64,000 nt of DNA, from positions 1 to 64,000 of the forward strand of contig NZ_JADWYQ010000006.1 in assembly GCF_022414575.1 (NCBI RefSeq), in the 5' to 3' direction. The notes beneath the pieces were generated by a model. It worked only from the letters and a program-made list of their open reading frames with translations. It was not told the DNA's origin and did no database searches. The position numbers and the translations under genes are program-made. The stretch is from Streptomyces sp. MUM 178J. Its GTDB lineage: Bacteria; Actinomycetota; Actinomycetes; Streptomycetales; Streptomycetaceae. Positions within the stretch are counted from its first letter, which is position 1. Every line of letters starts with the position of its first letter. Positions 27,677 to 37,203 of this stretch are shown piece by piece.

Positions 27677-29503
27677 GTGCACAGCCGGAACCTCTCCCGA
27701 CGCACCCTTCTCACCGCCACCGCCGGAGCGGCCTCCGTCGCCGCCGTCCCCGCGCCGCACGCCGCGGCCGAGGAGCACACCGGGCGGCGCGGACGGCTGG
27801 AGCGGCTCATCGCCAGGATGAGCCTGGAGGAGAAGGTCGGCCAGCTCTTCGTGATGAGGGTGTACGGGCACTCCGCCACCGACCCGGATCCCGCCGACGC
27901 CGAGCAGAACCTGAAGGAGATCGGCGTGCGCACCGCGGCCGAGCTGGTCGCCACGTACCACGTCGGCGGGATCATCTACTTCTCCTGGGCGCACAACACC
28001 CGCGATCCGCACCAGATCGCCGATCTGTCCAACGGGATCCAGCGTGCCGGGCTCGCCCAGTCGGCCCCCGTGCCGCTGCTCGTCTCCACCGACCAGGAAC
28101 ACGGCATCGTCGCCCGTGTGGGCAAGCCGGCCACGCTGCTGCCGGGCGCGATGGCGCTGGGGGCCGGCGGTTCCGCAGCCGACGCGCGCCGAGCCGCGCA
28201 GATCGCGGGGGCGGAGCTGGCCGCCATGGGCATCCGGCAGAACTACGCCCCCGTCGCCGACGTCAACGTCAACCCCGCCAACCCCGTCATCGGCGTACGC
28301 TCCTTCGGCGCCGCCCCCCAGCGGGTGGCCGGCATGGTCGCCGCCCAGGTCCGCGGATACGAGAGCGGCGGGGTCGCCGCCACGGCCAAGCACTTCCCCG
28401 GCCACGGCGACACGACGGTCGACTCGCACACCGGCATCCCGGTCATCACCCACACCCGCGAGGAATGGGAGGAGCTCGACGCCCCGCCGTTCCGGGCCGC
28501 GATCGCCGCCGGGGCCGACGCCGTCATGACGGCGCACATCCAGTTCCCCGCCCTCGATCCGAGCGGCGACCCGGCGACGCTGTCCCGTCCCATCCTCACC
28601 GGCATCCTCCGCGAGGAACTCTGCTACGACGGAGTGATCGTCACGGACTCGCTGGGCATGCAGGGCGTACGGGAGAAGTACGGGGACGACCGGGTGCCGG
28701 TGCTGGCCCTCCACGCGGGCGCGGACCAGCTGCTCAACCCGCCCGACCTGGCCCTCGCCCGGAACGCCGTGCTGGACGCCGTCGAGAGCGGCGAGCTCGC
28801 CGTCGAGCGCGTCGAGCAGTCCGTGCTGCGGATTCTGCGGCTCAAGGAGCGCCTGGGCCTGCTGCGCGACCCGTTCGTCTCCCACCGGGACGTCGAGCGG
28901 ACCGTCGGCGCGCGGTCGCATCTCGCCGCCGCCGACCGGATCGCCGAGGAGACCACGACCCTGCTGGTGAACGAGGACCGGCTGCTGCCGCTGGGCCGCC
29001 GCGGGACGCGCACGCACCGCAGGCTGCTGGTCGTCGGCGCCGACCCCGCCTCCCCCTCCGGCACCACGGGACCCCCGACGTCCGTCATGGCCGGCGCGCT
29101 CAACGAGCTGGGCTTTGACGCCGTCTCCCTGCCCACCGGCACGTCCCCGGGCCCTGCGCGGATCGAGGAGGCGGCAGCGGCGGCGTACGGCCGGGACACG
29201 GTCGTCGTGCTCACCTACAACGTCACCGCCGGCAGTTCCCAGCGCACCCTGGTGCAACGGCTGCTGGACACCGGGGTGCCGGTCGTGGCCCTCGCCGTGC
29301 GCAATCCGTACGACGTCGCCCAGCTGGCGGGGGTGCCCGCGGCACTCGCCTCGTACGGCTGGACCGATGTCGAAGTGCGGGCCGCGGCACGGGTGATCGC
29401 GGGCCGTGCGCAGCCCCGCGGACGGCTGCCGGCGCCCGTGCAGCGCGCCGACGACCCGGCGCAGGTGCTCTATCCGATCGGCCACGGACTCTCGTACACC
29501 TAG
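27677..29503 (+). CDS. Tat-exported GH3 beta-N-acetylglucosaminidase-like enzyme
   Basis: A 608-residue glycoside hydrolase family 3 protein. GTG 27677 follows AAGGAG and yields a Tat signal (SRRTLLT then a hydrophobic stretch and APHAAA). The NagZ-type signature KHFPGHGDTTVDSH at 238-251 supplies the His-Asp acid/base element and Asp324 in VTDSLGM is the nucleophile. A C-terminal alpha/beta domain ends at GHGLSYT. It likely removes N-acetylglucosamine from chitin or cell-wall fragments outside the cell. The TAG stop codon lies inside the left end of a MITE-like element, so the C-terminus may have been set by its insertion. Confidence 0.9.
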   Translation: MHSRNLSRRTLLTATAGAASVAAVPAPHAAAEEHTGRRGRLERLIARMSLEEKVGQLFVMRVYGHSATDPDPADAEQNLKEIGVRTAAELVATYHVGGIIYFSWAHNTRDPHQIADLSNGIQRAGLAQSAPVPLLVSTDQEHGIVARVGKPATLLPGAMALGAGGSAADARRAAQIAGAELAAMGIRQNYAPVADVNVNPANPVIGVRSFGAAPQRVAGMVAAQVRGYESGGVAATAKHFPGHGDTTVDSHTGIPVITHTREEWEELDAPPFRAAIAAGADAVMTAHIQFPALDPSGDPATLSRPILTGILREELCYDGVIVTDSLGMQGVREKYGDDRVPVLALHAGADQLLNPPDLALARNAVLDAVESGELAVERVEQSVLRILRLKERLGLLRDPFVSHRDVERTVGARSHLAAADRIAEETTTLLVNEDRLLPLGRRGTRTHRRLLVVGADPASPSGTTGPPTSVMAGALNELGFDAVSLPTGTSPGPARIEEAAAAAYGRDTVVVLTYNVTAGSSQRTLVQRLLDTGVPVVALAVRNPYDVAQLAGVPAALASYGWTDVEVRAAARVIAGRAQPRGRLPAPVQRADDPAQVLYPIGHGLSYT

Positions 29504-29665
29504 GCCCTGTCGTTTGGATCAGGCCGGATCAGGGAGCGGGGTCTGGCGCCGTGCATCGCAAGGCGGAAGAAGGAGTCCATGCGGAGCATCGGCGACTGAT
29601 GACAACGCAGCGAGGTGCGGTGCCAGGGCACGCGAGCCCGGCAAGATCCGAACGCCAGGGCCTAG
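29500..29665. mobile_element. MITE-like element, 166 bp, imperfect terminal inverted repeats
   Basis: The left end CTAGGCCCTG at 29500 and right end CAGGGCCTAG at 29665 are exact inverted copies, and the inversion extends over about 20 bases with three mismatches (CGTTTGGATC against the complement of GATCCGAACG). The interior has no coding potential. Ends in CTAG suggest a TA or CTAG target. From memory, similar GGCCCTGTCGTTTGGATC sequences are abundant in Streptomyces genomes. No transposase is in the window, so it would depend on one elsewhere. Confidence 0.75.
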
Positions 29666-29852
29666 CGTAGGCGGGCGTATCCCGCGCCCGGGGCGCACGA
29701 CCCCCATTCGTGCCCACTCGCGCCAAAACCGTCCGCGTCGCTGGCGTGAGCCCGCGGTGGCGCGCCACGCTGGAGACAGTGATCGGCGACGGCGGTGAGC
29801 GTCGGCCGGCGTTCGGGCCGGCGTTCGGGCCGGGGTTGCAGGGGGCGGCGGG

Positions 29853-30512
29853 ATGGGTGGACGGAGCTGGGGGGCGCCGGCGTCGGTTGCGGTCCTGCTG
29901 ACCGCGGTGGTGACGGGGGTGCTGTGCACCGGCTGCCAGCAGGCCTCGGGCGGCCGCGCGGCCCCCGGTCCCCAAGGCTCCGGCGGCTCGGCGTCCGGGG
30001 CGTCGTCCGCCCCGGCGACGCCCGGGTACGGTGCGGTCTTCCTGGGGCGGGGCGAATGCGCCTCGCGCGGGCGGGAGTTCCACGAGGCGCCGTGCAGCAG
30101 CGAGAAGGCGACGGCCCGGGTCCTCGCCCGGTACGACGGACTCGCCTCGACGGGCCGCGGTGCGTGCCCCCAGGCGACGGACTTCGTCCTACACATCTCG
30201 GAGAGCCTGCCGGCCGCGGACGAGGACGGCGACGGCGAGGTCTCCCGCGGCTACGCCTGCATGCGGAATCTGGAGCCTCCGCATCCGGGCGACCCGGGCG
30301 GGGGCGGCGGCCCCCACACCGTCGTCGGCGACTGCGTCTACACCGCGCGCAAGGGGCAGGTGAAGGAGACCGCCTGCGACGGGTCGGGCGAGCACGCCCC
30401 GCAGTACGAGGTGGCCTCGGCGGCGGCGCGGCGCGCCCAGTGCCCGCCGTCCACCGAGTTGTTCGTCACGCTCGGCGGGGAGCGGCCGGTGGGCTGCGCC
30501 CGCCGTGTCTGA
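29853..30512 (+). CDS. Secreted lipoprotein of unknown function
   Basis: A 219-residue protein with a signal peptide ending in lipobox VLCTGC (Cys28), then a Gly/Ser-rich linker. The mature part has many cysteines (for example GRGECASRG, EAPCSSEK, GACPQAT, GDCVYTARKG, AQCPPST), which suggests disulfide bonding. GGGGGCGGCGGG precedes the ATG. A similar cysteine-rich architecture occurs in Streptomyces hypothetical lipoproteins; function is unknown. Confidence 0.75.
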   Translation: MGGRSWGAPASVAVLLTAVVTGVLCTGCQQASGGRAAPGPQGSGGSASGASSAPATPGYGAVFLGRGECASRGREFHEAPCSSEKATARVLARYDGLASTGRGACPQATDFVLHISESLPAADEDGDGEVSRGYACMRNLEPPHPGDPGGGGGPHTVVGDCVYTARKGQVKETACDGSGEHAPQYEVASAAARRAQCPPSTELFVTLGGERPVGCARRV

Positions 30513-30540
30513 CGGCCGGACGCAGCCCCTCCCGTGACGG

Positions 30541-30628
30541 GCTCACGGACTCACGAGCCTGCGGGCCTACGGGCCTGCGGGCTCACGAGCCTACGGGCCT
30601 GCGGGCCTGCGGGCCTGCGGGCCTACGG
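30541..30628. repeat. Short tandem repeat array, 9-base unit
   Basis: Degenerate copies of GCCTGCGGG, with CTACGGG and CTCACGAG variants, fill 30541-30628. The array runs to the stop codon of the peptidase gene at 30623. It is not coding on either strand. Confidence 0.8.
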
Positions 30629-32122
30629 CAGGAAGGCCGGCATACGGCGGGCCTCCTGCTTGTCCAGCCCGGCGTCGAAACCGGTCAGCCGCTTCGCCCC
30701 GGCGGGATTCTCCCGGACGGCGCGCGGTGCGACGCCCGCCCACTCCAGAATCGAGGCGGTGGCGCGCGCCCGCTCCTCCTTCTTCAGATCGGCGACGCCG
30801 GCCCCGTGGTTGGCGCCCGGCGCGGTGTAGACGTAGCTGTCCCGGGAACCCCGGCCGAGACGGAAGGGCTCCGCGCCCCAGGGGTCGTTCTCGCCGTATA
30901 CGAACATCATCCGCTGGGCGCGGTGCCGCACCCAGCGGTCGACGTCGTACATCGCCCACGGCTTGAAGCGCATCGGGATCTCCCGAGGCACGAAGCTCCG
31001 CGGCGGCTGGTAGCCGTAGCGCACCAGACCGTCCAGATGCGGCTGGGCGATGTCGGGCGAGCCCAGCTCGGTGCCCGCCTGGTAGTAGTACGGCGTGTAC
31101 GGGGCGAGGCCCTGGTCCGTGTAGAAGGCAAGACCCGCCACCGCGTCGAGGGCGTCGTAGATCTCCTGGTCGGAGGCGGTGGCGGCGGTGGGGAGCGCCT
31201 CGCAGTCCGAGAGGTGGCTGTACTGCCAGAACGCCCAGGCGAAGTCGAGGACCACGGCCTCGTAGGCCCGGGAGAGGCTGCCGACGGTGGTGAAGGTGTA
31301 GCCCTCCTCCTCGGCGAACCGACGGTACTTCGCCTCCAGCGCCTCGCGGCGCACCAGGGCCTGGCGCTGCACCGCGCCCAGCCTGTCGCGGCACTCCCGG
31401 GTGCCGACGCGCGCGAGGAAGCGGTCATAGGCCGAGTCCTCCCGGTTCACCACGTCGTTGGGGGCGACGTAGGCGACGACGCCGTCCATGTCGCGGGGGT
31501 AGAAGCGCTCGTAGTACGTGGCGGTCATCCCGCCCTTGGAGCCGCCTGTGGCGATCCAGTTCTTGCGGTAGATCTTCTTCAGCGCCTTGAACACCCGGTG
31601 CTGGTCGCCGGCGGCCTGCCGGATGTCGAGCTTGGACCAGTCGGCGGGGCTCGGCCGGGACGGTGAGAAGAAGCGGTACTCCAGCGACACCTGGTTGCCG
31701 TCGACGATGGCCGTGGGCTCGGCGCGGCGGGGCGTGGTGCTCACGTGGTAGCCGGAGGTGTAGAAGACGGTGGGGCGGGCGGTGTCCTTGTGCAGCACGG
31801 TGATCCGCTGCTGGAAGGTGCCGCGGTAGGGCCACCGGTGGTCGACCGGCTGTGTGTAGTCGAGCACGAAGAAGCGGTAGCCGGGATACGGCTTCTCCTC
31901 GATGAGGCTCATGCCCGGGATCGCCAGGATGCGGTCCTTGATGTCCCGGCCTCCGTACGGCTCGGCGGAGGCCGGTTCGCCGGCGTACGGGTCAGCGGGC
32001 TGCGGTTCGGCGGCGTACGGTTCGGCGGCGGTGGCCGCGTGTGCCGTGGCCGGGCCGCCCGCCACGCCCATGGCGCCTATGAGCACCACGAGCGAGAGCA
32101 GCCATCTGAGCGCGTTGCGCAT
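30623..32122 (-). CDS. S37-type prolyl tripeptidyl aminopeptidase, secreted
   Basis: A 499-residue protein with an N-terminal signal peptide (about 1-30), then a repetitive EPYAAEP/ADPYAGEP/AEPYGG segment (about 33-58). The catalytic region has the serine nucleophile in GGSKGGM (Ser195), an Asp in GENDPWGAEP and His in GANHGAG, which match the PS-10/S37 peptidase family. It should trim tripeptides from proline-containing peptides outside the cell. The 3' end borders a short tandem repeat array. Confidence 0.87.
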   Translation of the reverse strand: MRNALRWLLSLVVLIGAMGVAGGPATAHAATAAEPYAAEPQPADPYAGEPASAEPYGGRDIKDRILAIPGMSLIEEKPYPGYRFFVLDYTQPVDHRWPYRGTFQQRITVLHKDTARPTVFYTSGYHVSTTPRRAEPTAIVDGNQVSLEYRFFSPSRPSPADWSKLDIRQAAGDQHRVFKALKKIYRKNWIATGGSKGGMTATYYERFYPRDMDGVVAYVAPNDVVNREDSAYDRFLARVGTRECRDRLGAVQRQALVRREALEAKYRRFAEEEGYTFTTVGSLSRAYEAVVLDFAWAFWQYSHLSDCEALPTAATASDQEIYDALDAVAGLAFYTDQGLAPYTPYYYQAGTELGSPDIAQPHLDGLVRYGYQPPRSFVPREIPMRFKPWAMYDVDRWVRHRAQRMMFVYGENDPWGAEPFRLGRGSRDSYVYTAPGANHGAGVADLKKEERARATASILEWAGVAPRAVRENPAGAKRLTGFDAGLDKQEARRMPAFLP

Positions 32123-32199
32123 TCACCCTCCCCTGTTTCAAAGCGGTCGCGGTGAACCTAGCGGCGCAACACACCTCCCGCCAGACCCAGTTGAACCGC

Positions 32200-32619
32200 T
32201 CAGCAGAGGATCCACCCGGTGGACCGGGTGACACCGGAGACAGAACCGCTGGCCCGGACGCAGCGGTTGAGCGCGTGCACGGTGATGGGCCCGGCGTACC
32301 GGGTGAACCATCCGGCGTCGACGACGGCCCGGCCGCCGCGCGGCTGGAGCGACACCCGCATGGACCGCCGCTTGCCGGGCTTCTTGGCGAGCGTCATGGC
32401 GCAGGCGTAGTGCCGCCCCTTGTAGATCCGCAGCTCTCCGGTGGAGAAGGTCACGGTCTTGGCCAGCCGTCCCGTACAGGTGGCGGCTGCGCGGGCCTGG
32501 GCGGGGTGGGCGCCGGAGTTCACCAGCGTCAGCACGGCGACGGCGACGACCACCGCGCCCAGGCGCACGCCGGTCCGCCGCCGTGCCGTGGCCCTGCCGG
32601 CGCTTGTCGTGCCCGTCAC
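32200..32619 (-). CDS. Small secreted protein of unknown function
   Basis: A 139-residue protein. GTG 32619 follows GGGGAG at good spacing; the upstream frame to 32880 is GC-rich and non-coding in appearance. Residues 15-45 form a signal or anchor helix with a basic start (ATARRRTG) and an Ala-rich cleavage region. The mature part contains four Cys residues and a TGRLAKTVTFSTGELRIYKG segment. I do not recognise the family. Confidence 0.7.
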   Translation of the reverse strand: MTGTTSAGRATARRRTGVRLGAVVVAVAVLTLVNSGAHPAQARAAATCTGRLAKTVTFSTGELRIYKGRHYACAMTLAKKPGKRRSMRVSLQPRGGRAVVDAGWFTRYAGPITVHALNRCVRASGSVSGVTRSTGWILC

Positions 32620-32965
32620 TGCGGCTCCCCGCGTCGCTTCAGTCCCGTACGTACATGCGTACGACGCGGGTGCGGTGTGCTTCGGTTGCGGGGTTTCCCC
32701 CAACCACCCGCCTTTTCCTGTGGGGACTCCGTCCCCGCGCCCCGTGCGGCGCGGTGGCGTGCCGTGGGCCCCGGGCCGACCGCCTCCCGCGGAACGCCGG
32801 CTCTTCCCCATCCACCGGCCCTGGTCCGGCGCAGGGGCTTCGCCCCCGCCCCCCTGCGGCGCGAAGCGCCGTCTCCGCACCCGGCGAGGCGCCGGAAACG
32901 GGGGGCGGTGGGAAGACGCCCGCCCGCGCCAAGGGCGACCCGCACGGGCGGCCGTGCCCGCGGGG
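32620..32965. other. Gene-free GC-rich region
   Basis: About 346 bases between the small secreted protein and the ABC exporter. I see no gene with a ribosome site; sequence resembles the usual Streptomyces spacer with several GGCGCGAAGCGCC inversions, including GGCGCGAAGCGCC near 32858. Confidence 0.5.
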
Positions 32966-35900
32966 CTACACCGCCGCCCGCACGTCCGCGCCGAGAAACG
33001 TGCGCCAGAGGGCCGCGTACCGCCCCTCCCCTGCTGCGAGCTCCTCGTGCGTACCGTCCTCCACCACCCGGCCGTGGTCCATCACCACGACCCGGTCCGC
33101 GCGTGCCGCCGTGGTCAGCCGATGGGCCACCACCAGGGTGGTGCGGCGGCCGGTCAGCCGGTCGGTGGCCCGGTTGACCTGGGCCTCCGTGGCCAGATCA
33201 AGCGCGGCAGTGGCCTCGTCGAGGAGCAGCACATCGGGGTCCACCAACTCCGCCCGCGCCAGCGCGATCAGCTGCCGCTGGCCGGCCGAGAGATTGCGGC
33301 CCCGCTCGGTGACCTCGTGCAGATAGCCGCCGTCCAGTGTGGCGATCATGTCGTGCGCACCGACGGCCCGCGCCGCCGCCTCCACCTCCGCGTCGGTCGC
33401 GTCCGGCCGCCCGTAGGCGATGGCGTCCCGGACGGTGCCCTCGAAGAGATACGCCTCCTGGGGCACGACGCCGAGCCTGCGCCGGTAGGCGGTCAGATCG
33501 AGGTCCCGCAGATCGACGCCGTCCGCCGTGACCCGGCCCCCCGTCGGGTCGTAGAACCGGGCGACCAGCTTGACGAGCGTCGACTTGCCCGCGCCGGTCT
33601 CGCCGACGAAGGCGACCGTCTGCCCGGCCGGGATGCGCAGATCGACCCCGCGGAGCGCCTCCTCGTCGTCCCCGTAGGCGAAGGAGACGTTCTCGAAGGC
33701 GATGTCGCCGCGCAGTGCGGACACGCCTCGCGGCCGGTCCTGCTCCGCGGTGGAGGTCGTCTCCGCGAGCAGCTGCTGGATGCGCCCGACCGACACCGAT
33801 GCCTGCTGGTAGCCGTCGAAGACCTGCGACAGCTGCTGCACGGGCGCGAAGAACAGCTCGATGTAGAGCAGATAGGCCACCAGCGCGCCCGTCGAGAGGG
33901 TGCCCGCCTCCACCCGGCCCGCGCCGACGATCAGCACCGCCGCGGCCGCCGCGGCCGCCAGCAGCTGTACGAACGGGAAGTACACGGAGATCAGCCACTG
34001 GCCGCGCACCCGCGCCTGCCGGTAGGAGTCGCTGCCGGCCGTGTAGTGCGCATCGCCGTCCCGCTCGCGCCGGAAGGCCTGCACGATCCGCAGCCCGGAG
34101 ACCGACTCCTGGAGGTCGGCGTTGACGACGCTGATGCGCTCTCGGGCCAGCTCGTACGCCTTGACGCTCTGCCGCCGGAAGAAGACGGTGCCGACGATCA
34201 GGACGGGCAGCGTCGCGAACACCGTCAGCGCCAGCTGCACGTCGATGACGACGAGCGCGACCATGATGCCGAAGAACGTGACGACCGAGACGAACGCGGT
34301 GACGAGCCCCGTCTGCAGGAAGGTGGACAACGCGTCCACATCCGTCGTCATCCGGGTCATGATGCGGCCGGCCAGCTCACGCTCGTAGAAGTCGAGACCA
34401 AGGCGCTGGAGCTGCGAGAAGATCTTCAGCCGGAGGGAGTAGAGGATGCGCTCACCGGTGCGGCCGGTCTTGCGGGTCTCGCCGACCTGGGCGACCCACT
34501 GCACGGCCACGGTCGCCAGTCCGAGCGCGGCCGCCGTCCACACCGCGCCGAGCGCCAGCTCGGTGACGCCCTCGTCGATGCCGTACCGGATGAGCACCGG
34601 CAGCAGCAGACCCATGCCCGCGTCCACGGCCACCAGCGCCAGGCTGATCAGCAGCGGCAGCCCGAAGCCGCGCAGCAGTCCGCGCAGCCCGCGGCCCTGC
34701 ACCGGGCGCACGGCCCGCGCCTCGTCGACGTCAGGGGTGTCGGCGGCGGGCGGCAGGGCCTCGACCTGGGCGAGCAGTTCGGGCGTCGCGCCGGGCGCGG
34801 CGGGCTCGGCGCGCGGGGCGTCCTCCCGCACCCACAGGCCGGGGGTGATGCCGCGTTCGGCGTCGTACTCGGCCTGCATCTCCTCCCGTACGGTGCGGTC
34901 CTCGGGAATCTCGACGGCGACGGCGTGCCCGGGCGAGACGCCGCCCAGCTCGTCGGGGTCGGTGAGCAGCCGCCGGTAGAGCGCCGAGCGCCGCTGGAGC
35001 TCCTCGTGGGTGCCGATGTCGGCGAGGCGGCCGCCGTCGAGGACGGCGATGCGGTCGGCGAGGCCGAGCGTGGAGCGCCGGTGGGCGATCAGCAGGGTGG
35101 TGCGTCCCGCCATGACGGAGCGCAGGGCTTCATGGATCTCGTGCTCGATGCGTGCGTCGACGGCGGAGGTGGCGTCGTCGAGGAGCAGCAGCCTGGGGTC
35201 GGTGAGGATGGCCCGGGCGAGGGCGATGCGCTGGCGCTGGCCGCCGGAGAGGGTCAGCCCGTGTTCGCCGACCTTGGTGGCGTAGCCGTGCGGCAGTTCG
35301 TCGATGAAGCGGTCCGCCTGGGCGGCGCGGGCGGCGGCCGCGATCTCGGCGTCGGTCGCGCCGGGCCTGCCGTAGGCGATGTTGGCGCGGACGGTGTCGG
35401 AAAACAGGAAGCTGTCCTCGGGGACGAGGCCGATGGCGGCGCGCAGCGAGTCGAGGGTCAGCTCGCGGACGTCGCGGCCGCCGACGAGGACCGCGCCTCG
35501 GCTGACGTCGTAGAAGCGGGGCAGCAGCAGGGAGACCGTGGACTTGCCGCTGCCGGAGGAGCCGACGACGGCGACGGTCTCGCCGGGTTCGATCCGCAGC
35601 GAGAAGCCGTCGAGGACGGGCCGGCCCTCTTCGTATCCGAAGGTGACGTCGTCGAACTCGACGCTCGCGGGCGCGTCGGCGGGCAGTTCCCTGACACCGT
35701 CCTTCAGGGTCGGCTCGGTGTCGATCAACTCCAGTACGCGCTCCACGCCCGCACGTGCCTGCTGGCCGACGGTGAGGACCACAGCGAGCATCCGGACGGG
35801 GCCGACGAGCTGCGCCAGATAGGCGGAGAAGGCGACGAAGGTGCCCAGGGTGATCTGTCCGCGGACGGCGAGCCAGCCGCCGAGGGCGAGCATGGCGACC

Positions 35901-36670
35901 TGACCGAGGGCGGGGACGGCCTGCAGGGCCGGGGTGTAGCGGGAGTTCAGCCGGATGGTGCGCAGCCGTCCGGCGAACAGTCTGCGGCCGGCTTCGCGGA
36001 GCTTGGCGGTCTCCTGCTCCTCCTGGCCGAAGCCCTTGACGACGCGCACCCCGAGGACCGCGCCGTCGACGACGCCCGCGACGGCCGCCGCCTGGCTCTG
36101 CGCCCACCAGGTGGAGGGGTGCAGGCGGGTGCGGCTGTGCTTGGCGATGAACCACAGGGCGGGGCCGACGGCGAGGGCGACCAGGGTGAGCGGCACGGAC
36201 AGCCACGCCATGATCACCAGGGAGAGGAGGAAGAGGAGGATGTTCCCGACGGTCATCGGGAGCATGAAGAGCAGGCTCTGGATGAGCTGGAGGTCGGTGG
36301 TGGCGCGGCCGACGACCTGGCCGGTGGAGAGTTCGTCCTGCCGCCGTCCGTCGAGCCCGGTGATGGTCCGGTACATCTCGGTACGCAGATCGTGCTGCAC
36401 GTCGAGGGCGAGACGGCCGCCGTAGTAGCGGCGTATGTACGTCAGGACGTACACCACGACTGCGGCGGCGAGGAGCAGCCCGGTCCAGACGGCGAGGGAC
36501 CGGGTGCCGGCGCCGATCACATCGTCGATGACGACCTTGGTGATCAGCGGGACGAGTGCCATCACCGCCATGCCGGCCAGGGAGGAACCGAGCGCGAGCA
36601 CCACATTGCGCCGGTACCGCCAGGCGTAGCCGGTCAGTCGCCGTGCCCACCCTTGCTCTGCCGCCGCCAC
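32966..36670 (-). CDS. Fused heterodimer-type ABC exporter (TMD-NBD-TMD-NBD)
   Basis: A 1234-residue protein containing two complete half-exporters. First half: six helices then NBD1 with Walker A GSSGSGKS (370-377), signature LSGGQ (474-478) and Walker B ending in Asp-Asp at 498-499 instead of Asp-Glu. A charged linker (about 590-680) precedes the second half: NBD2 with Walker A GETGAGKS (about 1023), signature LSAGQ (1127-1131), Walker B LLLDE (Asp-Glu at 1151-1152) and H-loop VVAHR. This asymmetry mirrors heterodimeric exporters such as TM287/288. GTG 36670 follows GGGGAGG. Substrate unknown; drug or lipid efflux is likely by family. Confidence 0.92.
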   Translation of the reverse strand: MAAAEQGWARRLTGYAWRYRRNVVLALGSSLAGMAVMALVPLITKVVIDDVIGAGTRSLAVWTGLLLAAAVVVYVLTYIRRYYGGRLALDVQHDLRTEMYRTITGLDGRRQDELSTGQVVGRATTDLQLIQSLLFMLPMTVGNILLFLLSLVIMAWLSVPLTLVALAVGPALWFIAKHSRTRLHPSTWWAQSQAAAVAGVVDGAVLGVRVVKGFGQEEQETAKLREAGRRLFAGRLRTIRLNSRYTPALQAVPALGQVAMLALGGWLAVRGQITLGTFVAFSAYLAQLVGPVRMLAVVLTVGQQARAGVERVLELIDTEPTLKDGVRELPADAPASVEFDDVTFGYEEGRPVLDGFSLRIEPGETVAVVGSSGSGKSTVSLLLPRFYDVSRGAVLVGGRDVRELTLDSLRAAIGLVPEDSFLFSDTVRANIAYGRPGATDAEIAAAARAAQADRFIDELPHGYATKVGEHGLTLSGGQRQRIALARAILTDPRLLLLDDATSAVDARIEHEIHEALRSVMAGRTTLLIAHRRSTLGLADRIAVLDGGRLADIGTHEELQRRSALYRRLLTDPDELGGVSPGHAVAVEIPEDRTVREEMQAEYDAERGITPGLWVREDAPRAEPAAPGATPELLAQVEALPPAADTPDVDEARAVRPVQGRGLRGLLRGFGLPLLISLALVAVDAGMGLLLPVLIRYGIDEGVTELALGAVWTAAALGLATVAVQWVAQVGETRKTGRTGERILYSLRLKIFSQLQRLGLDFYERELAGRIMTRMTTDVDALSTFLQTGLVTAFVSVVTFFGIMVALVVIDVQLALTVFATLPVLIVGTVFFRRQSVKAYELARERISVVNADLQESVSGLRIVQAFRRERDGDAHYTAGSDSYRQARVRGQWLISVYFPFVQLLAAAAAAAVLIVGAGRVEAGTLSTGALVAYLLYIELFFAPVQQLSQVFDGYQQASVSVGRIQQLLAETTSTAEQDRPRGVSALRGDIAFENVSFAYGDDEEALRGVDLRIPAGQTVAFVGETGAGKSTLVKLVARFYDPTGGRVTADGVDLRDLDLTAYRRRLGVVPQEAYLFEGTVRDAIAYGRPDATDAEVEAAARAVGAHDMIATLDGGYLHEVTERGRNLSAGQRQLIALARAELVDPDVLLLDEATAALDLATEAQVNRATDRLTGRRTTLVVAHRLTTAARADRVVVMDHGRVVEDGTHEELAAGEGRYAALWRTFLGADVRAAV

Positions 36671-37203
36671 GTGATGCCTCCCCGGTTGTTCTGCTCTGCC
36701 GGAAGACACCAACGCGGCGAGCTGCGTATTTCATCCCGGGCCGGGGCCGCCGTGCGAAGACCGGTCTCCGGACCTAGGCCGTCCTGCGGATCTTCCCCTC
36801 CCGCCCCTTCCTGTGACCCGGGCACGCCCCGGGGCCCCTGTACGGCCCGGCCGTGTCCTCGGCCTCCCCTGGTTGCCGCCGGGGGAGGCCCCAGCCGGCT
36901 GGATTCGGCGCAGCCGAATTCCGGCCCCGCCGGCGTTTGAGGCGCGTGGGTCCGGGGGCGGAGCCCCCGGTTCGGGAAGGGGGAGGGGAAGGACCGGCCG
37001 ACACCGTCCAGGTCCGCCGGCCCGAGGAACCACGCTGTCAGTGTGGGCCAGCGCTGCGGCCGCCGCACGGTGAGCCGGTGCAGGCGGGTGATCCCCCTGC
37101 CCGGCCCCGCCGGCACGACGGCTCAGAGGCGACCCGCCCCCGCCGGCACGACGGCTCAAAGGCGCGTCGGCTCAGAGGCGCGTCGGCTCAGAGGCGCGTC
37201 GGC
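36671..37203. other. Intergenic region with repeats between the exporter and the ThDP enzyme gene
   Basis: A 533-base gap. Around 36948-36990 lies a GGGTCCGGGGGCGGAGCCCCCGG palindromic element typical of Streptomyces spacers; 37105-37208 is a tandem array described separately. No gene is supported. Confidence 0.55.

Noticed and set aside
32441..36940. A 1499-codon open frame on the plus strand
   Set aside because: It is the complement of the ABC exporter gene. High GC at third positions opens long antisense frames, and its translation is low-complexity with no domain.
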